Shown here: one piece after another, positions 7,178-14,235 of the stretch
Numbering within the stretch: position 1 is the stretch's first letter
How the letters are laid out: each line of letters starts with the position of its first letter
NCBI GenBank assembly: GCA_028285035.1
Contig: JANQQF010000120.1
Location: forward strand, 124,001 to 188,000
DNA length: 64,000 nt
Origin: Phycisphaerae bacterium
GTDB taxonomy: Bacteria > Chloroflexota > Anaerolineae > 4572-78 > J111
Direction: 5' to 3'
Made by a program: the position numbers and the translations under genes
The notes under the pieces: generated by a model
The model's input: the letters and a program-made list of their open reading frames with translations, nothing else
The model's database searches: none
Told to the model about the DNA's origin: nothing

Positions 7178-7212
7178 AGAATAACACACTTTGGTTTGAA
7201 TCTGGTTTGAAT
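7178..7212 (-). promoter_or_regulatory. direct-repeat activator box and -10 for sRNA copy 3
   Basis: Two GGTTTGAAT repeats (7193-7201, 7204-7212) are 11 bp apart. On the minus strand, TATTCT follows the proximal repeat by 9 bp. Geometry is identical to copies 1, 2 and 4. Confidence 0.58.
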
Positions 7213-7274
7213 TTTGCAAATTGTGAAAATTGGTTCAGATGGGTGAATGAAAGGGCAAATGAAGGTGTTTAAAA

Positions 7275-7336
7275 GATAAAAACCCATCTTATTGAGATGG
7301 GCTTTCACCAAAGGAGAGAGGAGGAAGTACTATGAT
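7275..7336 (-). ncRNA. predicted anti-Shine-Dalgarno small RNA, copy 4
   Basis: -10 TATGAT at 7343-7348, RNA start near 7336 with CCATCATAGTAC, C/U-rich TTCCTCCTCTCTCC, then the hairpin CCCATCT / AGATGGG (7283-7301) with TTTTTATCTTTT on the minus strand. Direct repeats lie at 7358-7366 (one mismatch, GGTTAGAAT) and 7369-7377. It is the upstream member of the pair and closest in sequence to copy 2. Confidence 0.68.
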
Positions 7337-7342
7337 GGTTGT

Positions 7343-7377
7343 ATCATAGCACACTTCGGTTAGAATTCGGTTTGAAT
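7343..7377 (-). promoter_or_regulatory. direct-repeat activator box and -10 for sRNA copy 4
   Basis: GGTTAGAAT (7358-7366) and GGTTTGAAT (7369-7377) are spaced 11 bp apart. The -10 TATGAT lies 9 bp further in the minus direction. Confidence 0.57.
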
Positions 7378-7407
7378 CTGACAAAATTTCAAAATTGGTT
7401 TAGCTGA

Positions 7408-8091
7408 CTAACTTCCAATTACCTGATTGAACAGGTTTCTAAACATATCTAGACAATCTTCGCCGCTACAAGCTGACGGTTGCACCTCATACACTCGATA
7501 ATTTCGCTTAGGATCCATCTTAAGTTTTGGTAAGGCAAAGTAAGGCTTTTGCTCGCCGGAGGGCAAGACAAAGGTGGGGCTGCCTTCTACTTTTAGCACC
7601 CGCCAGCCTTGATGGGCTTCATCCAACACCTGTCGTTTGCAGACCCCGCTGTCAAAATCCTCGCCAAATTGCCTCATATCTAATCCTACTTCCTCGGCCA
7701 TTTCAAATAAAACGTGACGCATTGAGATGCAGCGACTCTCGGCAAAAAAGCCTTTACGAATCACCCAATCCATCTCAGCCCCCGGCTCATCGCCTTGCCG
7801 TTCGGCACATTTGACCGCCTCAAATGCGGGCCACATCGTTACCGGCCACTCAGAGTCGGAAGCGGCCCAAGGTTGATAGGGAATATCTGGCTCTTCGAGC
7901 ATGAGCACGGGCGTTTCCGTGTTAAGGATGACCCGAGGCGTTGATCGACTATTGACATATTCAAGGGCCAGACTCCGATGAATGATGCTGATTTTCCCTT
8001 GATATTCAGATCGTAATTTTTTTAAACGATAGGCTGTTAAGTAGCCATAAGGACAGTGTACATCCGAATAAAGATCGATTTGGATAGTCAT
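7408..8091 (-). CDS. DsbA-family (FrnE-like) thiol oxidoreductase
   Basis: 227 aa, cytoplasmic (no signal peptide). The thioredoxin-fold start IDLYSDVHCPYGY places the active-site motif CPYG at residues 13-16, so only the first of the usual two Cys is present. The cis-Pro loop is EGSPTFVLPSG. The middle helical insertion is typical of the DsbA / 2-hydroxychromene-2-carboxylate isomerase superfamily. Two further Cys (CSGEDC) lie near the C-terminus. A GGAG site precedes the ATG. It follows the sugar dehydrogenase gene by 19 bp on the same strand and is probably cotranscribed. The substrate is unknown; a glutathione- or bacillithiol-type transferase activity is possible for single-Cys members. 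Confidence 0.82.
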   Translation of the reverse strand: MTIQIDLYSDVHCPYGYLTAYRLKKLRSEYQGKISIIHRSLALEYVNSRSTPRVILNTETPVLMLEEPDIPYQPWAASDSEWPVTMWPAFEAVKCAERQGDEPGAEMDWVIRKGFFAESRCISMRHVLFEMAEEVGLDMRQFGEDFDSGVCKRQVLDEAHQGWRVLKVEGSPTFVLPSGEQKPYFALPKLKMDPKRNYRVYEVQPSACSGEDCLDMFRNLFNQVIGS

Positions 8092-8110
8092 AAATTGTGC
8101 TCCTGTAAAG

Positions 8111-9802
8111 TTAGTTTTTTACAATAGAGGGTAAGTACAACGTATAGGTTGAGGTTGATTGGCCGACAATTAAACTTGCCGTAAGGGTAAAGGGTGTATT
8201 CACGCCATCATTGAGATAGGCCTGATTGATGAGCGTTCCTGTTATTTCCCCGGTTGTCGTGACGGCATAGGTGATGGTTACACTGGTGGTTGGACTCAAT
8301 GTGCCCTGCCAACGAAGAAGTGGTGCTGCGGAGTCGTCGGTTATGCCTTGGCTGGCTTGTAGACTGTTGGGTAGATAATTTAGCCCGGTTGGTAGGGTGT
8401 CGCTAAGAATGATGGTTTGAGAAATGGGGCCATTTGCATCTTCCAATCGTAGGGTATATGTGACCGTTTCGCCGAGAGTGGCATTGGTAGTTGAGGCAGT
8501 CTTTGTGGAGGTGCTAAGGTCTGGCATCGTTGGCGACACACCTTTTAGTCGACGCACTTTTCCATCGGCAAAATTATACTCAACCACGTATAACTCGCCG
8601 GCTTCATCTTCACCAAAGGCGCTGATAGCAAAACCAAACCCTGAAATAGGGTCTAACAACTGTGGCGTGCCCCAAGCTGTTGCTCCTGTTTTTTCGATAC
8701 TCCAAATTTTGCCTCGTACATAATCTCCATAAAAGTAGTGTCCTGTTAAGTTCGGATATTGTGAACCACGATAAATAAATCCGCCTGTCACGGATCTGCC
8801 TTCGCTGCGAGGATAGACAACAATTGGGTCCGTAACCGGACCGACAAAACTGTTGTCATTACAAGGCATCCGATTGATAACAGTCCCCGCTACCAGCCCT
8901 TCCCGGCAGGGCCAGCCAAAGTTCAATCCACCTTCGTCCACTGGCTGAACATCAATTTCCTCCCAGGCCGTTTGACCAACATCGCCAATAATCAAATCGC
9001 CTGTCAGGCGATCTACGCTGAACCGCCACGGATTGCGTAGGCCAATAGCCCAGATTTCATCGCGGACTCCGACGGTATTGGTGAAGGGATTAGTTGCTGG
9101 AATGGTGTAGGTATCCACATCTGTGACGTTGATACGTAACATTTTGCCCAATAAACTTGTCGTATCTTGGGCGTCACTGTTTGGGTCATTGCTCCCTCCC
9201 CCATCGCCCATTCCGATGTAAAGATAACCATCCAGCCCAAATAACAACTGGCCTCCATTGTGATTGGGGGCAGTTTGATTTACTGCAAGAACGGTTTCGG
9301 CACTGGCTGCATTAGCCACATTTGTATCGGTTGAAACGGTGTAACGAGCGATGACTGTATCACCACTGGTGTCGGTATAGTTGATATAAAATTCACCATT
9401 GGCTGTATAATCTGGATGGAAGGCAAGGCCAAGTAAACCCCGTTCATTGCCAGTACAGCTTCCCGGTCCACTAATAAGCGCCGAGACATCTAAATACGGC
9501 GTTGGCAACACACTACTATCAGAGATGATTTTGATCGTGCCGACTTGCTCGACGACAAAGAGACGGTCTGATCCATCTCCGGCGTGGGTTACTTGAACTG
9601 GACAGGTGAGACCGTCAGCGACGATTTCGTCTACATTAATCTCTATCCCTGCTTTTATCGCCAATGGATTAGCCGTGGCAATTTGGTTGTCAGATATGGA
9701 TCGTGCTTGAATATTTGGTTGCTGTATTAATAACCAAACGCTATTTAGGCCGATTAAAGCTAAACTTATCGCAAAAATTATTTTTATAATTGATGGTCTC
9801 AT
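8111..9802 (-). CDS. secreted PQQ-type glucose/sorbosone dehydrogenase with DUF11 domain
   Basis: 563 aa. An N-terminal hydrophobic signal segment (residues ~8-26) is followed by a six-bladed beta-propeller of the soluble aldose dehydrogenase (YliI/GDH) family: VFVVEQ near 85, GNERGLLGLAFHPDY, NHNGGQLLFG, GLRNPWRFS and GDVGQTAWEEID. Residues ~435-545 form a DUF11 beta-sandwich, a repeat common in secreted adhesive proteins. The chain ends YTLYLPSIVKN, resembling a short C-terminal motif I associate with exported Chloroflexota proteins. It would oxidise sugars outside the membrane using PQQ, which the cell may have to import. It is divergent from the Nudix gene and upstream of the DsbA-like gene. 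Confidence 0.85.
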   Translation of the reverse strand: MRPSIIKIIFAISLALIGLNSVWLLIQQPNIQARSISDNQIATANPLAIKAGIEINVDEIVADGLTCPVQVTHAGDGSDRLFVVEQVGTIKIISDSSVLPTPYLDVSALISGPGSCTGNERGLLGLAFHPDYTANGEFYINYTDTSGDTVIARYTVSTDTNVANAASAETVLAVNQTAPNHNGGQLLFGLDGYLYIGMGDGGGSNDPNSDAQDTTSLLGKMLRINVTDVDTYTIPATNPFTNTVGVRDEIWAIGLRNPWRFSVDRLTGDLIIGDVGQTAWEEIDVQPVDEGGLNFGWPCREGLVAGTVINRMPCNDNSFVGPVTDPIVVYPRSEGRSVTGGFIYRGSQYPNLTGHYFYGDYVRGKIWSIEKTGATAWGTPQLLDPISGFGFAISAFGEDEAGELYVVEYNFADGKVRRLKGVSPTMPDLSTSTKTASTTNATLGETVTYTLRLEDANGPISQTIILSDTLPTGLNYLPNSLQASQGITDDSAAPLLRWQGTLSPTTSVTITYAVTTTGEITGTLINQAYLNDGVNTPFTLTASLIVGQSTSTYTLYLPSIVKN

Positions 9803-9854
9803 TCCTTTACGCCCCCTAAAAACAGATAAAAAGAGTCTACAAACTTTCCCCTTT

Positions 9855-9883
9855 TTGACAGCAACCTAATCAGTGATTATACT
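9855..9883 (+). promoter_or_regulatory. sigma-70 promoter of the Nudix regulator gene
   Basis: TTGACA at 9855-9860, a 17-bp spacer, then TATACT at 9878-9883. Both boxes are near consensus. The expected start is near 9890, giving a leader of about 75 nt. Confidence 0.75.
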
Positions 9884-9902
9884 AGAAATCCTTTTTGTAA
9901 AT

Positions 9903-9927
9903 GTAACTATTTCTTGGCTATAGTTAC
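9903..9927. promoter_or_regulatory. inverted repeat, candidate operator
   Basis: GTAACTAT (9903-9910), a 9-bp spacer and ATAGTTAC (9920-9927) form a perfect inverted repeat just downstream of the predicted start site. Its place in the leader of an NrtR-like regulator suggests autoregulation. It could also fold as a weak RNA hairpin. Confidence 0.45.
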
Positions 9928-9963
9928 TTCCCCAAATTATCCCTGAGATATTAAACAGTGCTT

Positions 9964-10671
9964 ATGAGTATGGAAATCGCCGAAACCTATGATCCCACAA
10001 AATATGAACGCCCTTCGGTCACCGTCGATGTTGTGATTTTTTCGATTTTGGATGAGCAGCTAAAGGTCTTATTGATTAAGCGAAAAGCTTGGCCATATGA
10101 AGGAATGTGGGCGATTCCGGGTGGGTTTGTACAAATGGATGAAAGTCTGGAGACAGCTGCCTATCGGGAGTTGGCTGAAGAAACACATGTAACCGAAGAT
10201 CAAATTTATTTGGAACAGCTTTATACGTTTGGTGACCTTGGCCGTGATCCCCGGACACGGGTCATTACGGTGGCCTACTTTGCTTTGGTTGCCTCCGATC
10301 AGTTGAATCCTCAGGCAGATGATGACGCAGATGAGGTGGACTGGTTCTCGGTCTATGATCTTCCCGATCTCGCTTTTGATCACACCCTCATTTTAGAATA
10401 TGCTTTAACACGACTGAGATATAAATTGGAATACAGTGCGGCTGGCTTCCAACTTCTTCCCGAAAAGTTTACTCTACGTGAATTACAAGATGCCTATGAA
10501 ATTATTCTAGGGACGGAATTAGATAAGGGCAATTTTCGGAGCAAGTTACGAAAAACACAAGTGGTTGAAGCGGTGGATGGGTATCGCGACACCGGAGGTC
10601 GCCCCGCCCGTCTCTATCGTTTCCGCGAAGATGCTGTAGCCGAGGTCAAGGCGCGGCGTTTGTTTCCATAA
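9964..10671 (+). CDS. Nudix hydrolase with C-terminal winged helix (NrtR-like)
   Basis: About 235 aa. The Nudix box is intact (GGFVQMDESLETAAYRELAE followed by ETHV), so pyrophosphohydrolase activity is possible. Residues ~150-235 form the winged-helix domain seen in NrtR, including FTLRELQDAYE and DTGGRPARLYRF. NrtR proteins bind ADP-ribose and control NAD metabolism genes; a nicotinate phosphoribosyltransferase gene lies 3.6 kb downstream. The start is uncertain among GTG 9958, ATG 9964 and ATG 9970, since no strong Shine-Dalgarno is visible. Alternatively it is an ADP-ribose/ADP-sugar pyrophosphatase tied to the glgC genes that follow. It ends in a terminator at 10682-10720. Confidence 0.82.
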   Translation: MSMEIAETYDPTKYERPSVTVDVVIFSILDEQLKVLLIKRKAWPYEGMWAIPGGFVQMDESLETAAYRELAEETHVTEDQIYLEQLYTFGDLGRDPRTRVITVAYFALVASDQLNPQADDDADEVDWFSVYDLPDLAFDHTLILEYALTRLRYKLEYSAAGFQLLPEKFTLRELQDAYEIILGTELDKGNFRSKLRKTQVVEAVDGYRDTGGRPARLYRFREDAVAEVKARRLFP

Positions 10672-10681
10672 AATGTTTTGT

Positions 10682-10720
10682 ACGGAGTAGCACGTAGGAA
10701 GGGCTACTCCGTTTATTTTT
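10682..10720 (+). terminator. intrinsic terminator between the Nudix gene and glgC
   Basis: The 10-bp stem ACGGAGTAGC / GCTACTCCGT is followed by TTTATTTTT. It ends only about 17 bp before the glgC start codon, leaving room for little more than the ribosome-binding site. Confidence 0.8.
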
Positions 10721-10737
10721 ATACTTAGGGAGGGTCT

Positions 10738-11994
10738 ATGCAGACTTTAGCGGTGTTGATGGCAGGTGGAGCTGGAACTCGGTTAACGGTACTTTCTGAT
10801 AAACGGGCTAAGCCAGCCGTGCCATTTGCTGGTAAATATCGAATCGTTGATTTTACGCTATCCAATTGTGTGAACTCGGGAATTTATGATGTGGCTGTTT
10901 TAACGCAGTATCGTCCGCACTCCCTCAATGATCACATTGGCATTGGGAAACCTTGGGATTTGGACCGTCAGCGGGGTGGGGTCCATTTGCGGCAACCCTA
11001 CCAAACCAGTTCAGATTTGGATTGGTATCGGGGTACAGCGGATGCCGTCTATCGTAACTTGGATTTTATTCAGGAGAAAAATCCAGAATATATATTAATC
11101 CTCTCCGGTGATCACATCTACAAGCAAGATTATCGGCCGATGATCGACTATCATCAGGAAAAGGGAGCCGATTTAACGATTGGGGTTATGGAAGTGCCCC
11201 TTGAGGAGACCCACCGTTTTGGGATTATGACGGTCAATCGGAACATGCGTATCACCGAATTCCACGAGAAGCCCAAAGAGCAAGATAAGGGCACCCTAGC
11301 CTCAATGGGGATTTATATCTTTAACACAGAAATGTTAATTGATCGTCTTTCTGAAGGACGGCCTGATGCACCCCGTATCGACTTTGGAAAAGATGTTATC
11401 CCCTCAATGATTAGCCAGGATAAAGTGTACGCTTATCCGTTTGAAGGATACTGGGTCGATGTCGGAACGGTGCAATCTTATTGGGAGACCAACTTAGCTT
11501 TGGCTGACCCCACCAATCAGGCCTTGAACTTACACGATCCGAATTGGATTATTCACACCCGTAGTGAGGAGCGTCCACCTGTTAAACTAGGGCCGCAGGC
11601 TCAAATCGTTAATAGTTTTGTTTCCAATGGTTGCGTGGTTCGTGGCCGGGTAGAACGCTCGGTTTTATCACCAGGGGTATATGTTTCACCCGGTGCTGTT
11701 GTCCGCGAGTCGGTCATTATCAACGATACCTGGATTGGGCCTGGCGCTGTGATTGATCGAGCAATCATCGACGAAAATGTGGTTATTGGGCCAGGGACAT
11801 ACGTTGGGGAAGGCGAGGATATGACCATTCCCAATCAGGAAATGCCTGACAAGCTGAATACAGGGATTACGGTCATTGGCGCAGGTGCTCAAGTGCCTGG
11901 TGGCTTACGAATTGGACGTAATGTGTTGATCCATTGTGATCGCTTGGAAAGTGATTTTGCAGGAACCGAAGTCCAAAGTGGGGAGGCGGTGTAA
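10738..11994 (+). CDS. glgC: glucose-1-phosphate adenylyltransferase
   Basis: 418 aa, standard bacterial length. The nucleotide-binding start [19 protein letters not shown] is intact, followed by [17 protein letters not shown] (catalytic Asp), FHEKPK and [15 protein letters not shown]. The C-terminal third is a left-handed beta-helix of hexapeptide repeats. It makes ADP-glucose from ATP and glucose-1-phosphate for glycogen synthesis. A strong GGGAGGG at 10728-10734 precedes the ATG. The paralogue that follows starts 5 bp after this stop, so the two are coexpressed and probably assemble in one tetramer. Confidence 0.95.
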   Translation: MQTLAVLMAGGAGTRLTVLSDKRAKPAVPFAGKYRIVDFTLSNCVNSGIYDVAVLTQYRPHSLNDHIGIGKPWDLDRQRGGVHLRQPYQTSSDLDWYRGTADAVYRNLDFIQEKNPEYILILSGDHIYKQDYRPMIDYHQEKGADLTIGVMEVPLEETHRFGIMTVNRNMRITEFHEKPKEQDKGTLASMGIYIFNTEMLIDRLSEGRPDAPRIDFGKDVIPSMISQDKVYAYPFEGYWVDVGTVQSYWETNLALADPTNQALNLHDPNWIIHTRSEERPPVKLGPQAQIVNSFVSNGCVVRGRVERSVLSPGVYVSPGAVVRESVIINDTWIGPGAVIDRAIIDENVVIGPGTYVGEGEDMTIPNQEMPDKLNTGITVIGAGAQVPGGLRIGRNVLIHCDRLESDFAGTEVQSGEAV

Positions 11995-11999
11995 TTCAA

Positions 12000-13235
12000 A
12001 TGAGAACACTAGTAATGGTTATGGCTGGGGGTGCCAGCGAAGATTTAAGTGTCCTGACGGCTGTTCGGGCTGAGCCTGCGATTCCTTTTGGGGGAAAATT
12101 TCGTATTATCGATTTTCCATTATCGAATTGTGTTAACTCTCGACTGTACAATATTGCCTTATTAACTCAATATATGCCCCGCTCTCTCAATGATCATGTT
12201 GGGGTGGGCAAGCCTTGGGATTTAGACCGTTCGCAAGGGGGATTACGTTTGCTTCAACCTTACTTGGGGCGCAATCAAAGCGGGTGGCAACGAGGCACTG
12301 CAGACGCTGTTCGACAGAATATCGATTTTGTTGAGGAGCAGCGGGTTGATAATGTTCTGATTTTGGCTGGCGATCATATTTACAAGATGGATTATCAGCC
12401 AATGCTACAATTTCATGCTCAAATGAAGGCAGATGTTACCATCGCGGCGCGACGGGTCAGCCCTTTTGAAACGCATCGGTTTGGTATCGTAAGTACCGAT
12501 AACGATATGCGTGTTACGGGCTTCAAAGAAAAGCCACGTCGCTCTAAAGAAACCCTCGCGTCAATGGGGGTATACATTTTCAACATTGAAACCCTTAAAG
12601 ATCTTTTACAAAATACCGCCCATAACGATTTTGGCCGTGATGTCATACCTTCAATTATCAAATCGCACAAAATTTGTTCATATACCTTTGAAGGCTATTG
12701 GGCGGATATTGGTACTCTGCAAGCCTATTGGGAGTCCAATATGGCCCTCTTAGCTGAGACACCTGCGCTTGATCTCTATGATCCAGAGTGGGTTATCCAT
12801 ACGCGTAGTGAAGAGCAACCACCCGTGATGATTGGGGCAGAAGCGTGGGTTGGCGGCAATCTTCTCTCAAATGGTTGTGTTGTTGAGGGGACAGTCGAAC
12901 GAACCGTCTTATCACCTGGAGTCCGAGTTGCTCCTGGCGCAGTTGTTCGTGATTCAGTGATAATGAATGATACGTATGTCGGGCCTGGTGCACGAATTGA
13001 ACGGGCTATTATCGATAAGGAAGTTGTTATAGGCGATACAGCTGAAGTTGGGTATGGTGTTGATAATGTGCCAAATCACCAGAACCCAGAACGCTTAAAT
13101 ACAGGCTTAACCGTTATTGGCAAGCGAGCCAAGATACCAGCCGGGACAAAAGTGGGTCACAATGTGATCATCAATCCTGGTGTAACAGAAACAGATTTTC
13201 AAAGCGATTTTGTGGCTAGTGGTGAAACGCTTTAG
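12000..13235 (+). CDS. GlgC paralogue with degenerate nucleotide loop, probable regulatory subunit
   Basis: 411 aa, collinear with the preceding GlgC over its whole length. It keeps [37 protein letters not shown] and the beta-helix. The N-terminal loop reads [19 protein letters not shown]: the GTR residues and the Lys of RAKPA are replaced (Lys to Glu). These bind ATP and pyrophosphate in known enzymes, so catalysis is probably lost. The arrangement parallels GlgC-GlgD of Firmicutes and the plant small/large subunits, where one partner is regulatory. The start is 5 bp after the glgC stop. No own promoter was seen. Confidence 0.88.
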   Translation: MRTLVMVMAGGASEDLSVLTAVRAEPAIPFGGKFRIIDFPLSNCVNSRLYNIALLTQYMPRSLNDHVGVGKPWDLDRSQGGLRLLQPYLGRNQSGWQRGTADAVRQNIDFVEEQRVDNVLILAGDHIYKMDYQPMLQFHAQMKADVTIAARRVSPFETHRFGIVSTDNDMRVTGFKEKPRRSKETLASMGVYIFNIETLKDLLQNTAHNDFGRDVIPSIIKSHKICSYTFEGYWADIGTLQAYWESNMALLAETPALDLYDPEWVIHTRSEEQPPVMIGAEAWVGGNLLSNGCVVEGTVERTVLSPGVRVAPGAVVRDSVIMNDTYVGPGARIERAIIDKEVVIGDTAEVGYGVDNVPNHQNPERLNTGLTVIGKRAKIPAGTKVGHNVIINPGVTETDFQSDFVASGETL

Positions 13236-13275
13236 CGACTACGTAAGAGCTAGATCTATTAATTTATAAACACTA

Positions 13276-13310
13276 ATAAGGACAATTCACAGCAATTGTC
13301 CTTATTTTTT
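13276..13310 (+). terminator. intrinsic terminator of the glgC pair
   Basis: A 12-bp stem ATAAGGACAATT / AATTGTCCTTAT with a 6-nt loop is followed by a run of T, 40 bp after the stop codon. Confidence 0.88.
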
Positions 13311-13328
13311 CGTTTTAATAGTGTGTTA

Positions 13329-13357
13329 TTGACAAAAAGGGTTTTGTGTGATATAGT
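13329..13357 (+). promoter_or_regulatory. sigma-70 promoter of the SPFH gene
   Basis: TTGACA (13329-13334), 17 bp, TATAGT (13352-13357). The start is expected near 13364, about 80 nt before the ATG. Confidence 0.75.
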
Positions 13358-13445
13358 TTTTGTAATCAAAACACTAACTGTTTTGATCTTTTTTGAAAGT
13401 AGGTAAGTGTAAAAAATACACTATTACGATTAGGAGATAAATAAA

Positions 13446-14174
13446 ATGATGATTTTATATATTGCCTTTGGAATTTTGTTGACTGGTGGGACGATCTTTA
13501 TCCTAAAACAACGAAAAGTTTGGATTGTTCCAGAAGATAACGTAGCAGTTACCATTAACAAAGACGGCTTTATTAGGCGAGTGTTACCGGCTGGGAAGCA
13601 TCGCTTAGGTTTAAAGGAGATGGTTGATTTCTCGCTAGACACTCGGCCAAAACTTGCCACAGGACAGGTAATGACCCTGGTAACCGGAGATGGGATATCA
13701 ATCAATATCCATTGGTCGGGTGTTTTTTCAGTGCAGCCATTGCTGGTAAAAGAAAAGTTAAATCAACGATTACGTGGGTTGACTAACGCTGAAAAAGCGA
13801 TTAATCGGAATGTCGATATTGCACTTCGTAAGTTGGTTGGAGATTATACATTGCAAGATTTATTCAAACCCAATCTAAGAGAACGTATTGAACGTCAGTT
13901 GCATCAGGTTGTGGCTGGACAAGTGAAACCCCTTGCCATTGTTCTCTTAGGCTTAAATTTGCAAGAGATAGAGCTACCTGACGAAGTGGCAGAGGCTCTC
14001 AACAAAGCCAAAGCCATTCAAACCTTAGATGGTACAATCCGTCAACTTGACCCAACCACACGAGAGGTCATTCGTGGGGCCTATCATTTGGATGAAATTT
14101 TACATTGGGATCAATATCTGCCTGTACCTTCACGTTTAGCTGCGATGAAGAAACAAGAAATGATGAGTAGCTAA
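13446..14174 (+). CDS. SPFH/band 7 domain membrane protein
   Basis: 242 aa. One N-terminal membrane segment (residues ~2-19) precedes an SPFH-type domain: VWIVPEDNVAVTINKDGFI, the PAGKHRLG turn, then the long helical part ending near 200. The family (slipins, stomatins) forms membrane-attached oligomers that organise lipid domains or regulate proteases. The C-terminus is short and has no coiled-coil extension like flotillin. AGGAGA lies 8 bp before the ATG, and the gene has its own promoter and upstream terminator. It precedes the nicotinate phosphoribosyltransferase by 61 bp. The specific role is unknown. Confidence 0.82.
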   Translation: MMILYIAFGILLTGGTIFILKQRKVWIVPEDNVAVTINKDGFIRRVLPAGKHRLGLKEMVDFSLDTRPKLATGQVMTLVTGDGISINIHWSGVFSVQPLLVKEKLNQRLRGLTNAEKAINRNVDIALRKLVGDYTLQDLFKPNLRERIERQLHQVVAGQVKPLAIVLLGLNLQEIELPDEVAEALNKAKAIQTLDGTIRQLDPTTREVIRGAYHLDEILHWDQYLPVPSRLAAMKKQEMMSS

Positions 14175-14235
14175 TAAAAATTTTTTAGCTTATAATAAGG
14201 AAATTTTTATCTGGTAGAAAAGGTGTAGTTTTCCG

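Larger units (their letters stand above)
7145..7377. repeat. two-unit sRNA array B, duplicate of 1845-2076
   Basis: A near-identical second copy of the two-unit array, in direct orientation, placed upstream of the cobalamin operon while array A lies beyond its 3' end. Similarity stops just after the distal direct repeat (7377) and at the proximal hairpin, so the duplicated block is about 232 bp. Confidence 0.85.

Noticed and set aside
1845..7377. Regular repeats as a CRISPR array
   Set aside because: Only four units in two pairs, with conserved spacers, terminator hairpins and no cas genes.
2102..7377. The B12 cassette as a transposon bounded by direct repeats
   Set aside because: No transposase, integrase or terminal inverted repeats were found; the repeats are explained as sRNA gene arrays.
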